From contig OY365813.1 in assembly GCA_959347315.1 (NCBI GenBank), forward strand, positions 15,740,000-15,803,999: a stretch of 64,000 bases of DNA. Direction: 5' to 3'. The notes beneath the pieces are model-generated. The model was given only the letters and a program-made list of their open reading frames with translations. It was not told where the DNA came from and did no database searches. This document shows, one piece after another, positions 44,123 through 55,545 of the stretch. Position 1 is the first letter of the stretch. The number at the start of each line of letters is the position of its first letter. Position numbers and translations under genes: made by a program. This DNA is from Bimastos eiseni (lineage: Eukaryota > Annelida > Clitellata > Crassiclitellata > Lumbricidae).

Positions 44123-44592
44123 TAGGGTTGCCAACTCTGATCAAGCCCATTCCGGGACAGTTTCCAAAATACGCAACATATCAAACCGTTCCAACTGGGC
44201 AGACCCAGACCCAGATCCAGACCCAGACCCAGACCCAGATCCAGACCCAGACCCAGATCCAGACCCAGACCCAGACCCAGACCCGCCAACTGTTCCGCAT
44301 TCCGCTAGATATGTAAACCTATATGAAGTTCAAACGATGTTCGAGATTTCGAGACTTTCGAGTCCTTAATCGAAAGTCGATTAGTCGAAGCCATTATGAT
44401 TAAATTGTGATTATGAACATTCATAATTAATATGTTGTATAAGAGTATTGCTCATATTGCTTGGATTTGGATAATGCCACTGAATCGCATAATCTTTTGG
44501 TAATTACTCGCCTATAAGCATTGCCCGGGCACGGGGCAATCTGGGTCGACTCCGGAACAGTCCCGGCCATTCCGCGACGGTCGGCAACCCTA
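44123..44592. mobile_element. Non-autonomous DNA element with TAGGGTTGCC inverted ends
   Basis: The left end TAGGGTTGCCAACTC, then CCCATTCCGGGACAG, is mirrored by the right end, whose reverse complement reads TAGGGTTGCCGACCG, then GGAATGGCCGGGACTG. Flanks GGGTAGCA and GGGTAGAC resemble an imperfect 8-bp duplication. A (CCAGAC)n tract fills 44201-44284. Confidence 0.62.
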
Positions 44593-44804
44593 GGGTAGAC
44601 GTTTGCTATGCGACTGGTATAGTGAAATTAGTGAAATTAAGAGGCAACAAACCTGGCTTGATTAGGCCTTGTTTGGCTTTCCTTGGTCGTTGGTCCGATG
44701 CTTTTGAAATCGCTAACCTACCTAGTCAACGACGAATCGTACTGGCAGACACTCTTAACACACTTTCGTCGTTTAATGTTTTCAAAGTACATGTAGATTG
44801 GTTA

Positions 44805-44882
44805 ATATTGCGTCATGGCAAAGAGATTAGCGTCGCCCTCCTTTTTCCCCTATTTTGGGACTGGCACTGTTGGTGGGTAACG
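44805..44882 (-). repeat. Dispersed repeat B copy
   Basis: On the minus strand CCAACAGTGCCAGTCCCAAA, then GGGGAAAAAGGAGGGCGACG and CTAATCTCTTTGCC. Confidence 0.6.
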
Positions 44883-45244
44883 TGATGTGTACATTATTTA
44901 TGTCCCGGGATACACCTACTCCGTGCTGAGTATTCTCTCATTCGCCCCTCGACGATCCAGGGAGCTAAGAAATGCAAATGAGCGCTCCCTTGTGGGAATA
45001 TTACAGACATCCCTTCGCTGTATTCTTTAATGCATATTATATGAGCTAAATATTTCCGACAACACAATGGCGGTGGCAACATTCGTCTCCGCAGCTAGTA
45101 CCGAGTCAGGCTGCTGTCTTGGTACATCAGGCAGCGCAAAAAGTGATGTTATATTATGTGAAGCCGCGATATCAAACAGGGTCAAACAAGGCCAGCTTGG
45201 CATCGGAACAATCAGTCAACTGAACTGCGCAGACAGGCATCAGA

Positions 45245-45360
45245 TAGATTAACAGACTGACAGACAGACATACAGACAGACAGACAGACAGGTAGATAGA
45301 CAGACAGACAGATGGACGACTGTTCGACGATGCACAGACAAACAGACTGACACACAGACA
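45245..45360 (+). repeat. (CAGA)n degenerate tract
   Basis: ACAGACAGACAGACAG words with GGTAGATA breaks; purine-rich sequence continues to about 45560. Confidence 0.88.
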
Positions 45361-45559
45361 ATCTATCTGTAGCAGTACGACAGAGGCGAAAAGATTATCT
45401 CCAGCAATAATAACGCGTTCTATGGATTTCGTACGATGTGCGGTCTAAACGAATAATGATAGACAGACATAGAAGAGCAGAGAAAGAGACAAGGAGAAAG
45501 GAAGGAGAGAAGAAAGAGGACAGACAGACTAATATATAGAAAGACGCACAGGAAGAAAA

Positions 45560-46820
45560 ACAATAGAAGGACAGTCCAATTATTGTGGTCAGACAGAGAC
45601 GTGAGGATAATCTGTAACAATAGTGTGAATTCTGTGGATTTCATATAAATGAAGGATGAACGCGGATAACTAACCGCAGTGATCATTACGCAGCACAGGT
45701 GAAGTAAACACTATAAAACACAAAATTGTCCCTTAATTTCGAAATTGATTGTCTGGTCTAAAGGCAACCACTACTGTGGCATTATGCCTGAGAAACTTAT
45801 CCAGAATAAACTGTCGGATACTCAAGTATGTCACCCTCTTTCCTGGTCAGATTACAGCAAGGCAATACAATACAATACAAATAGAATTTGGACCATTGTT
45901 TTAGCTCCAGAGAATCCGCTATTAGCTTAACGGCAGTAAGAAGATAGCTCATTATGTGCTCAACATTCTGATTTTTATTGACATTGACACCGTTCAAAGT
46001 TTCCAAATATTTCGTCTTTATCGTAAAACACGAGAAACCAGTTTTGAACTTCCTCTCGATCTACGATCTTCTTGATTCACTGTCAGCGCAATGAACTATA
46101 ATTAAATTGCTAAAGTTCAAATCGATTACGTCACCAGCTAATTTTGGCGTCAAACGTGTTCAGCGCGTATACGGCCAAAGAGACCAACTGATAACGCTGG
46201 ACAATATTATTTTCATAAAGGCATGTCTCTGATAGTAAATGTTTATTTTCATTTTGGTTTTAGAATGCTTAACACGACAATAACAATGAAATTAGGGCCT
46301 CTGATTAGGTTGTACTGTGAGAGGCGCTTTATAAATCCGTAAGACCGTAAATGGAATAGAATTGAATAGAAATCAAAGAATTGGCTATTATTTCTAAGAA
46401 ATAGGCAAAAGTTTGTATTGCCGCAGAACAATACGTATACATGACATGCAGCAGTTAAGGTTCGTTTCTACTTGCGACGGTGCATTACCTGTTTCTTTTA
46501 TAATAGCTGCACACGATCTTCTATTTTGAGCGTCCAACAGTAATCAGCCAATATGGAAGAGAACCAGTTTCTCACGTATCGCATATACCTCCGTATTCCA
46601 TAATGGCAATTTCTTGGTGAAAACGTTCTCCGTGCTCATCACTAGCCATACCAGAGATAAGCATATATGAATATAATAGAATAGAAAACGCGTAACATGT
46701 ACAAGTGTAAATACGAATACATTCGTACTCTCTGACGACATCGATCTCCAGTGCAACCGGACGTGTTAATGGAAGTGGCGTCTGCCGCGCAGATGTTTTC
46801 AATCATATGACGTCTAATTG
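45560..46820. other. No gene seen
   Basis: Unique AT-rich sequence with one LINE tail (46292). Short frames on both strands match nothing I know. Confidence 0.5.
46292..46375 (+). mobile_element. LINE 3' tail fragment
   Basis: GGGCCTCTGATTAGGTTGTA, then CTGTGAGAGGCGCTTTATAA and an AATAGAATTGAATAG tail. Same family of tails. Confidence 0.6.
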
Positions 46821-47040
46821 ACGCAAATCAGAGAACAGTACCGTGACAGCGGGGAAGTGGCGCCAGACATTTCGGACGGCAATGAGGATGGGGCGGACGC
46901 AGGAGTGGACAGGGATGGACAAGCGTGACTGCCCGGTCTAATCAAGTTCCGTCCGGAGACCAGTCGAGATTTCTCCTCTAAACGAATTTCCCCGCTCGAG
47001 TCTATGGCCGACAATATGATTTATTCACTGTCACACTAAT
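46820..47040. other. Non-repetitive block, candidate conserved element
   Basis: GC-balanced sequence (CGGGGAAGTGGCGCCAGACA, ATTTCGGACGGCAATGAGGA) without a supported frame. It differs from its AT-rich flanks. Confidence 0.3.
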
Positions 47041-47182
47041 AAACGTCCAGTTCAGTGATACGGTTTACATACACATTACATTGTTACATATATGAATGTA
47101 TAACGTATACAGATAATAATTAGGTTACATGTTATGTTCATTATGGGTAAATGTATATATATATGTGGTCTATAATTCCGTG

Positions 47183-47187
<5 letters not shown>

Positions 47188-47247
<60 letters not shown>
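47188..47247. repeat. (AT)n run with flanking 17-nt inverted repeat
   Basis: GTCTATAATTCCGTGTA (47167) and TACACGGAATTATAGAC (47316) are exact inverse copies on either side. Confidence 0.85.
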
Positions 47248-47248
<1 letters not shown>

Positions 47249-47249
47249 T

Positions 47250-47600
47250 CTGCCACAGGCTCTTTGACACCCCTGCTTTAATGCATTTAGTGTAGGTCTA
47301 TATATATATATATATACACGGAATTATAGACAATCGACAAATCAGTGCAGTATATGGCATGCAGTTATACACGTATATTATCCTTATCAGTGCTTGTTAT
47401 TGATATATAGAGTGAAATTCTTGTATTTGTTGTCTCAGAAATTCAATATGTAAGTCTAAAATATAGAAGCTCTGGGTCTACCCCTTCCCCACATTAATTT
47501 CTCTGCCTCGGGCCAGAAATATATCGTTTGCGAGCCAGAAATGGCCCGCGACAGACTCTTTGACACCTCTGCTATAATGCATTGTAGTGTAGGTCTACTT
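47250..47600. mobile_element. Two similar hAT-like termini in direct repeat
   Basis: CTCTTTGACACCCCTGCTTT (47257) and CTCTTTGACACCTCTGCTAT (47548) each carry, inverted, the CAGGGGTGTCAAA-type end of hAT/SPIN-like elements. Both are followed by the same flank (AATGCATT, then AGTGTAGGTCTA). The second is preceded by GGCCCGCGACAGA. This looks like a duplicated fragment of one insertion. Confidence 0.5.
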
Positions 47601-47699
47601 TTGACTGCAGTGTATCTGCAGTGTATTCTGATGCTTGAACTGCTGGGGCAAGGTTCCCACTGGCAGAATCGTCCGGAGGAAAAAAGCGACCAATTCATA

Positions 47700-48290
47700 T
47701 TAAAGAACTAATAAGGCATTGCAATTCATTCATTCACCCAAAATTCATCACAGTACTTTATTAACACAGTCGGCTATCTGAACGCATCGTAAGCGGCTTC
47801 GCTACAGGATTTTGCGGCTAAAACTCTTATGCGAGGCTCTCAAACGAACTGAGATAATATGCCCGTCAATACGACGTTGCAAATCCGGCTAAGATCCTAG
47901 GTTTCAATGAAGCGGTGGCTAAAAGCTTTCGCTCGAAAGTGGAGAACATGTGAGAGCAGAGAAAGGCAGGAAGCTTCTCTGGCTTCTCTGGCTTCTCTGC
48001 ACTTCTGGCTTCTCTCTTACGAGATGAAAGGCTTTCTATTCAGTGGCAGCTTCATAAAGGAAACGACGGCTTTATGGCGAACGGTTTCAGTGACTCGACG
48101 TCTTGTGACGTGAATTGACTCTCAACGCAGATAAACAGTGACTTCCTTATATTGCACGCGTCAACATAACGAGAATCTTATTACAGCGCGGCATTGCTAT
48201 AGGAACATGCTTGGTTCCAGAATCCAATTGAGCCTTAGAACAACTCAATCTTCATGCATACGACGCGGTTTTTCCATGGCATAGTTGTTT
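47700..48290. other. No gene seen
   Basis: Unique sequence. A TTCTCTGGC triplet repeat lies near 47973-48000. Confidence 0.5.
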
Positions 48291-48293
48291 TAT

Positions 48294-48470
48294 GACTCCT
48301 AGATGGGCAAAGGGCTGACTCCTAAAGGGGTAAAGAGCTTACTCCTGAAAGGACAAAAGGTTGACTCATAAGGGGAAAAGGGCTGACTCTTAAAGAAGCA
48401 AAGGGCCTGCACCTAAAGGGATGAAGAACTGATTCCAAAAGGGTAAAGCGCTGACGCCTAAAGAGGTGAG
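48294..48470 (+). repeat. About 26-bp degenerate tandem repeat
   Basis: Seven units of the type GACTCCTAAAGGGGTAAAGG with GCT linkers. Heavily diverged. Confidence 0.75.
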
Positions 48471-48817
48471 CACTAGAGCGCTGTACTACATTTATATCTA
48501 TCATGCGATGGACATGCTGCGGTTCAGTTTCCGGCTGAGGCAAAACATGTTTCAATACTTCTTCAATCTTCATCATAAAACCAAAATCAAAGCCAACTCA
48601 GCTGCTGCTGATCATGATAAAATGATTTATACATGTAAGTTCAATTTTCAATTATGCTTCAGAACACTTTCATTTGGGCCAGTTAAGCATAGAGTCCATA
48701 TTATATGAATGATTAGGGTATAACATCCATGGAAAATTAATTCCAAATGTCAATGGGAAGATGAGAGGATGAGAGGAAAGCCAGGCTTAGAAAATAGATT
48801 AGGTAATACCTCGCACC

Positions 48818-48930
48818 CATGATTGTCCATCTGGGTTAGGTCATGACGGTCCATTTGGGTCAGGTCATGACGGTCCATTTGGGTTAGGTCATGACCCTCA
48901 TCTGGGTTAGGGTCATGACCGTCCATCTGA
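48818..48930 (+). repeat. 28-bp tandem repeat, four copies
   Basis: Units of CATTTGGGTTAGGTCATGAC plus GGTC. A similar GGTCATGACCTAACCCAG occurs inverted at 49514. Confidence 0.8.
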
Positions 48931-49599
48931 GTTGCCTTCTTTGACAGTTCCATATTGCTTCTTTTTATCTACATTTTCAAAAGACTTTCATCTATGTCTG
49001 ATACGTCATATATAAACCGAGACATAGAGATCAATAGAGTGTTCAACGACTGACCGCTAGATATTAAGAAACTTTATTGCGAGTCGAGGTAATATTGATC
49101 AGCAGAGCGATCAAAATGTTGACAGCTGCTCCGAAATGAACATGTTTTACGGCCTATATATCGGACAAATAGTTACAAATATGCATATATATACAAATAT
49201 ATTGTATATATATACAATAAAATATATACAAAACTTCATAATATATGTTTAAACACGTATATAAATTAATAAATATATGTGAGGACATACATACATTTGC
49301 TTTATAAATATATGTAGATGTAAATGATGTAGTTTATAACTATACGTTTTGTCAGATCTATAATGATATGAAATCGAATTGTCTGAGTTTGATTTTTGGC
49401 GAAGCATACTAACAATATTTATATAGAGCCATAATTAAGCATCTCTTCAGAGGCGTTGTCTGTCATATGTACTTCGCGATCTTGGCGTCTACTTAGAGTG
49501 TTTGGATTTGGCGGTCATGACCTAACCCAGAAATATATAAATTATTCATGTGTGTTATAGTTTGTGTTCGATCGTTCGTTTATATATATATATATTGAA

Positions 49600-49823
49600 C
49601 TTTTTGAAATTTATATACCGCCCTTCTTCCAACATCTTTTGCTCAGAAGTGCACGTGCCTCGACGGCGCAATTGCAGTTGCACTGCAGAGCAATGGTGCG
49701 CGAAGGACTTGCTCAAGATCCCTACACAGTGACTGACGCCTCGGTCGAGGGTCAAACCCGCTCACTCAGCGCACACTGAGCGTTGCGGGCCGACCGTTCT
49801 AACCGATCAGCCACCGTGCCACA
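49600..49823 (-). mobile_element. tRNA-derived SINE (family A), full length
   Basis: The minus strand reads from GTGTGGCACGGTGGCTGATC through B box GGTTTGACCC, the GGGATCTTGAGCAAGTCC body and GAGGCACGTGCACTTCTGAG to GAAGGGCGGTATATAA. It is the best preserved copy of the family in the window. Confidence 0.85.
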
Positions 49824-49824
49824 C

Positions 49825-50955
49825 TTTTATATATAAAAGTCGACGGGAATATGTATATTGTATTTCATTAATATGTGTAAATAAACATATATTATGGACT
49901 GTCCTGAGAGGTAAGTATACAAGTACGTATGGTTCATATTATGTCCTATGTTTATTGCGCATAAATTATGCCACGGCTCATATATCCTCGACAAGAGCCA
50001 TCTGTTGTCCCAGCGGATCTGATACGTCATCCGAACAGACACAGCTCAGCTCGAGTTTCAGCTCAGCAGCCCTTATTAAATAGCCTCGTTGAGACTTATA
50101 TCGACCACTTTATATAGCGCCTATACACCTATCAACGGCCGTATATGACGCCTGCAGGGCTGACGGTCAGAACGAACTAGTAATTTATGGTAACGGAGGC
50201 TCATTGATTAGCTATTTCCGATCATTGGGTCGGGGTTCCGTAGTCCTCCGCGGTCCCTACACAGGAAGCCGCTTACCGGGTCTCTGGGGATGGAGCGGAA
50301 AACAGACAGCGAAGAGCGGGAATACGCTGACGCCGGGAAAGCCCCGAAGTCCCATTCGCATCAGCCAGTGATCCAAATTCATTTTGTTGCAAAACATTTA
50401 CGACCTCATATCCGTCTCAGCGGTTTCATATTTTATCCAGCGCTACATCATAGAACCCGCTCTCTTGATCCACCTCGACGTAGTAACGTTGACGTTGGTT
50501 TCGAAGGGCCGGTGGCTGGAACCTCCACCAGGGACAGATATTAATTTCGAGAGTTCGAACTCTATTGGCAATCCGTCTGGTCATAATGAATACAACGGTG
50601 GTGAGACTGTCCCTGTAATGAGACAAATCGAGCGGTTTGACAGGTGGTTGTGCAACCGCGCACTCACGTGCAGAAGCCAATGATTGCGATAACGTCTCAT
50701 GCCCATTGTTAACTCTCTTAACCGACCTGCATGTATTCGTCCATTGAACGGTCTTCTTGTCTCTAATTTTATCTTCAGTTTAATCGTTCTTCGTTCAATT
50801 AGTCGTTCTTGTCTGACATGCTACATCTTCGTTTTATTAGGCATTTTTCTGCATATCGTCCTACATTCTTCTTCAAACCCGCTTTCGATTCTCATAGTTC
50901 TTTTGTAGGGAATGCTGCCGAGCAGCGCCACATAAATGAGTACATATATATATAT
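49825..50955. other. No gene seen; unique sequence
   Basis: Overlapping frames at 50290-50683 on both strands lack homology. TAATTTATGGTAACGGAGGC at 50180 shares its first 12 bases with the AT block near 21710. Confidence 0.45.
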
Positions 50956-50958
50956 ATA

Positions 50959-50994
50959 TCGTAATCATTATACATATATGTATAATGATTACGA
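50959..50994. repeat. Perfect 36-nt palindrome
   Basis: TCGTAATCATTATACATA is followed at once by its exact reverse complement, with no spacer. It sits between AT dinucleotide runs. Confidence 0.7.
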
Positions 50995-51135
50995 AATATA
51001 TATGGACATACAATTACATGTGTACGTTGTCGTATTTCCAATTTATACACGTCGAGAAACTAAACGGACGACTGACTGTGAAATTGACATTAAAGGCCTT
51101 CAATTACATTATTGTCGATCATATCGGAGCAGCGA

Positions 51136-51314
51136 AGAAGTCGTAGGCAGACAGGACTCGGTGACCTTCTGTAGTGACAGATTATATTCCGTCAAAACAA
51201 AATCGTTTGTCTTACAGCGTGACGACACATACTGTTAAACAAACGATTTCGTTTTGACGGAATATAGTCTGTCATTATAGGAGGTTAGCGAGTCCTGTCT
51301 GCCTACGACTTTTT
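51136..51314. mobile_element. Long imperfect fold-back element
   Basis: The arms 51136-51211 and 51238-51314 pair through AAGTCGTAGGCAGACAGGAC, GACAG and CCGTCAAAACAAAATCGTTT, with a small mismatch zone and a loop of about 26 nt. The shape is that of a short fold-back MITE or a long RNA hairpin. Confidence 0.7.
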
Positions 51315-51439
51315 AGTCAAAATTTCACTGCGTTGCATCTGTGTTTTATTTCGTATCTCTTTTGCTCTATTTTATGTCTGATAGGAATACACACTTGTAA
51401 GGCCTAATGCTATAATGATATGAACGTACACTATAAGTG

Positions 51440-51535
51440 AAAGCTCCTCCGCTGTTTGCACTCTGACAGTGCCAGTCCCACGTCGGGAAAAAGGAAGAGG
51501 GCGACTCTAATGATCCTTGTTATCACCCAGTGTCT
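51440..51535 (+). repeat. Dispersed repeat B copy
   Basis: CTCCTCCGCTGTTTGCACTC, TGACAGTGCCAGTCCCACGT, then GGAAAAAGGAAGAGGGCGAC and TCTAATGATCCTTG. Confidence 0.6.
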
Positions 51536-51663
51536 TTAAACTGAAACTATACTTAACTATTAATGATTTCAATCAACTGTCTTGTGTTTTCTTTAATAAT
51601 TTCATATTGATATCTCGGATGAACAATGCTATATATGCCTCTGTTCTCTCCTTTGCTTTCATC

Positions 51664-51720
51664 TATATCATAATAGGGGCGCCATATAAATCCTTCCAAA
51701 AAATAGGTAAATGAACAAAA
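51664..51720 (+). mobile_element. LINE 3' tail fragment
   Basis: ATAATAGGGGCGCCATATAA, then ATCC and an A-rich tail (AAATAAATAAAT from 51718). Short and diverged. Confidence 0.4.
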
Positions 51721-52165
51721 TAAAATAAATAAATAATCATATGAGTGAATTTTTATCTCGTTGAAGATCGATACGTTTCGAATGTCTGCAATGAATTGGA
51801 AAGCAGGTTTGACTGGTCTACAAATTATCTACACCCGGCAACTCAGATTCGCCTGAATTGTAAGAAATCTGATCTTCAGGGAGCGATTTGCATCGGTCGA
51901 AAATAGCGCCCCAACCAAGGTCTCGGAGGAAGATATTTGAGACCGATTTTATGGTAAATGAATGTTAGACGATCCTTTCGTTCGATCGATTGCCAAGACT
52001 TCGACTGAAATTTGTTTTCAAACCAAATAGGTCTCATCTAGACAGAATGTGTCTGCCACTGTTGTTTTTACTGATGTTAATTCTTAGGTCGTTGGTGTTA
52101 TGTGCGCGATTCAGCTGACTAACAACGAATGTATCTGTCTACGAGGATGTCTGTCAGTCAGTTAG

Positions 52166-53450
52166 TCTGATAGTCTGTTCGTCTGTTCGTTGGTCAATCT
52201 GTCAGTCTGTTAGTCAGTCCGTCAGTCAGTTAGTCTGATAGTCTGTTCGTCTGTTCGTTGGTCAATCTGTCAGTCTGTTAGTCAGTCCGTCAGTCAGTTA
52301 GTCTGATAGTCTGTTCGTCTGTTCGTTGGTCAATCTGTCAGTCTGTTAGTCAGTCCGTCAGTCAGTTAGTCTGATAGTCTGTTCGTCTGTTCGTTGGTCA
52401 ATCTGTCAGTCTGTTAGTCAGTCCGTCAGTCAGTTAGTCTGATAGTCTGTTCGTCTGTTCGTTGGTCAATCTGTCAGTCTGTTAGTCAGTCCGTCAGTCA
52501 GTTAGTCTGATAGTCTGTTCGTCTGTTCGTTGGTCAATCTGTCAGTCTGTTAGTCAGTCCGTCAGTCAGTTAGTCTGATAGTCTGTTCGTCTGTTCGTTG
52601 GTCAATCTGTCAGTCTGTTAGTCAGTCCGTCAGTCAGTTAGTCTGATAGTCTGTTCGTCTGTTCGTTGGTCAATCTGTCAGTCTGTTAGTCAGTCCGTCA
52701 GTCAGTTAGTCTGATAGTCTGTTCGTCTGTTCGTTGGTCAATCTGTCAGTCTGTTAGTCAGTCCGTCAGTCAGTTAGTCTGATAGTCTGTTCGTCTGTTC
52801 GTTGGTCAATCTGTCAGTCTGTTAGTCAGTCCGTCAGTCAGTTAGTCTGATAGTCTGTTCGTCTGTTCGTTGGTCAATCTGTCAGTCTGTTAGTCAGTCC
52901 GTCAGTCAGTTAGTCTGATAGTCTGTTCGTCTGTTCGTTGGTCAATCTGTCAGTCTGTTAGTCAGTCCGTCAGTCAGTTAGTCTGATAGTCTGTTCGTCT
53001 GTTCGTTGGTCAATCTGTCAGTCTGTTAGTCAGTCCGTCAGTCAGTTAGTCTGATAGTCTGTTCGTCTGTTCGTTGGTCAATCTGTCAGTCTGTTAGTCA
53101 GTCCGTCAGTCAGTTAGTCTGATAGTCTGTTCGTCTGTTCGTTGGTCAATCTGTCAGTCTGTTAGTCAGTCCGTCAGTCAGTTAGTCTGATAGTCTGTTC
53201 GTCTGTTCGTTGGTCAATCTGTCAGTCTGTTAGTCAGTCCGTCAGTCAGTTAGTCTGATAGTCTGTTCGTCTGTTCGTTGGTCAATCTGTCAGTCTGTTA
53301 GTCAGTCCGTCAGTCAGTTAGTCTGATAGTCTGTTCGTCTGTTCGTTGGTCAATCTGTCAGTCTGTTAGTCAGTCCGTCAGTCAGTTAGTCTGATAGTCT
53401 GTTCGTCTGTTCGTTGGTCAATCTGTCAGTCTGTTAGTCAGTCCGTCAGT
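52166..53450 (+). repeat. 68-bp satellite array, about 19 near-identical copies
   Basis: The unit starts TCTGATAGTCTGTTCGTCTG and ends CCGTCAGTCAGTTAG. Copies are in strict 68-bp register with almost no visible substitutions. The unit is built from GTCAGT/GTCTGT tetramer-like words, so it probably arose from the neighbouring (CAGT)n. 68 is not a multiple of 3, and no long frame exists. Confidence 0.95.
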
Positions 53451-53476
53451 CAGTCAGTCAGTCAGTCAGTCAGTCA

Positions 53477-53513
<37 letters not shown>

Positions 53514-53690
53514 TCAGTCAGTCAGTCAGTCAGTCAGCCAGCCAACCAGTCAGCCAATCAGTCAGTCAGTCAGTCAGTCAGCCAGTCAGCCAGTCAGTCA
53601 GTCAGTCAGTCAGTCAGTCAGTCAGTCAGTCAGTCAGTCAGTCAGTCAATCAATCAATCAATCAGTCCGCCAATCAGTCTGTCAATCGCC
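53450..53690 (+). repeat. (CAGT)n/(CAGC)n microsatellite flanking the 68-bp array
   Basis: Tetranucleotide CAGT runs interrupted by CAGC and CAAT blocks continue directly from the last 68-bp unit. Confidence 0.9.
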
Positions 53691-54095
53691 ACTCAAAAGG
53701 CCACATCACTCGGTCCTGAGCGTAAACAATTGTTCCATTCTTCCAGTCACAGTATTTACCTAGTCACACCCAGGATCTTAGAACATGAAAAATATTTATT
53801 AGATAAATTAAAAACAATCCTTGAGATCTGTGAATGTTTTATTGATAGTGAGGTCGGTTGTAGACCGTCAAAATGAATTCACACGATTGACTAAAATCAC
53901 TTGTTTTTGAATTGCATACGCATTATACAAAAGTTACAAGTAAGCTAAAAGACATACTTTAATAATGTAATACCGTAGTGTATACATACACCGTAGTAGA
54001 TGCATTTAACGCCTCTGTGCTTTACGATCAATGACTGTGGTTTATTGGAAAAATAAAAGTCAGCGGGAATCCTGTTTAAAAAGGAACTAAGCGTA
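53690..54095. other. No gene seen
   Basis: Unique AT-rich DNA between two repeat tracts. Confidence 0.5.
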
Positions 54096-54535
54096 TGAAG
54101 AGAAATAGGAAGAGGAAGCGGAGAACAAACAGGAAGAATCAGATGACGGATTCTAGAAGGAGGAAGAGGTGAGAGATCGACAAGTGGAAGGAGGAAGAGC
54201 AGGAGGAGCAGGAGGAGGAAGAGCAGAAGGAGGAGCCGGAGCAGAAGGAGGTGCAGTAGGAGAAGCAGAAGGAGGAGCAGAAGGAGTAGAATGAACAGAA
54301 TGAGGAGCAGAGGAAGCAAAAAGAGGAGCAGTAGGAGGAGCAGAAGGTGCAGGAGGAGCAGGAAAAAGAGCAGCAAGAGCAGGAGTAGCAGGAGGAGGAG
54401 CAGGAGAAGGATAAGCAGAAGGATGAATAGCAGAGAAAGAAGGAGTAGGAGCAGGAGGAGAAGCAGGAGGGGCAGATAAAGAAGCAGAATGAGCAGGAGA
54501 AGAAATAGGAGGAGAAGCAGGAAGAGTCAAGGAAG
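54095..54535 (+). repeat. Polypurine (GGAGCAGAA) tract
   Basis: GGAGGAGCAGAAGGAGGAGC words. Frames on both strands are long only for compositional reasons (Ser/Leu/Pro on minus, Arg/Ser on plus). Confidence 0.92.
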
Positions 54536-54539
54536 ACTC

Positions 54540-55140
54540 GCGCATGCAGCGGGGAAGAGGGGAGATGGATCATAGCAACAACGCTGTCTTTATTCCAATG
54601 GGTCTTCAAATGTGACCATTGCTCGCCATTTAATGACTTTCAATTCCAAGTCACCCGTCATCATTGGCAAATCGCACTGGGTTCGGTAGGATCTACGCCG
54701 CACAAAAATACACGGAGCACACTTCAGAGTTGAACCAAAACGCGCGGGAGCACGAACCTACAGAGGCCAAATCGTTGATTTCACTGAAACCATTAATAGA
54801 GACCTAATGCTGATGACCAAACAAGCAATAACATAGAACTCAATGTGATCTAATTAATTCCACAGGAACACCAACTTCCCATTAAACTATAGCTCCTTTG
54901 GCCAGTCTATCTTCTTCTTTGTTCCGCAAGTGACTGACTGACTGACTGATGTTTATTCTGTTTAAACGAGATTTGTATCCGCATAGACGGGCACAATACT
55001 GACGAGCGTTCCTTTAAGCTACTCTTTAAAAAGTTTTTTTTATTAGAATTATATCATTTCGCGCATGATTAAAAATATATATATTATATATCAACTGAAA
55101 TCACAAAAAAACTCTTAACAAAAACCACAATTCAAAATCA
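54540..55140. other. No gene seen
   Basis: Unique DNA, short CTGACTGACTGACTGA run at 54929. Confidence 0.5.
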
Positions 55141-55148
55141 CAATTAAT

Positions 55149-55545
55149 ACTCGCAATCAACAAACTCACAATCAACAAACTCACAATCAACAAACTCACA
55201 ATCAACAAACTCACAATCAACAAACTCACAATCAACAAACTCACAATCAACAAACTCACAATCAACAAACTCACAATCAACAAACTCACAATCAACAAAC
55301 TCACAATCAACAAACTCACAATCAACAAACTCACAATCAACAAACTCACAATCAACAAACTCACAATCAACAAACTCACAATACACAAACTCACAATCAA
55401 CAAACTCGCAATCAACAAACTCACAATCAACAAACTCGCAATCAACAAACTCACAATCAACAGATTGTGACGGACTGACTCACAATCAATAAACTCACAA
55501 TCAACAAACTCACAATCAACAAACTCACAATCAAAACTCGCAATC
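55149..55545. repeat. 15-bp minisatellite, about 25 copies
   Basis: Unit AATCAACAAACTCAC (minus strand GTGAGTTTGTTGATT). One interruption at 55460-55490 (AGATTGTGACGGACTGACTC). Because 15 is a multiple of 3 the minus strand stays open for over 100 codons (LLIVS repeats), an artefact of the repeat. Confidence 0.93.

Noticed and set aside
50290..50683. Overlapping 84-99-codon frames on both strands
   Set aside because: Mutually overlapping, no family blocks, no codon or splice evidence.
52166..53450. CRISPR-like array of regular repeats
   Set aside because: The 68-bp units are contiguous with no unique spacers, and the genome is eukaryotic.
53945..54609. Leu-, Ser- or Pro-rich minus-strand frames of 130-156 codons
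   Set aside because: They are overlapping frames of one polypurine tract; composition explains them.
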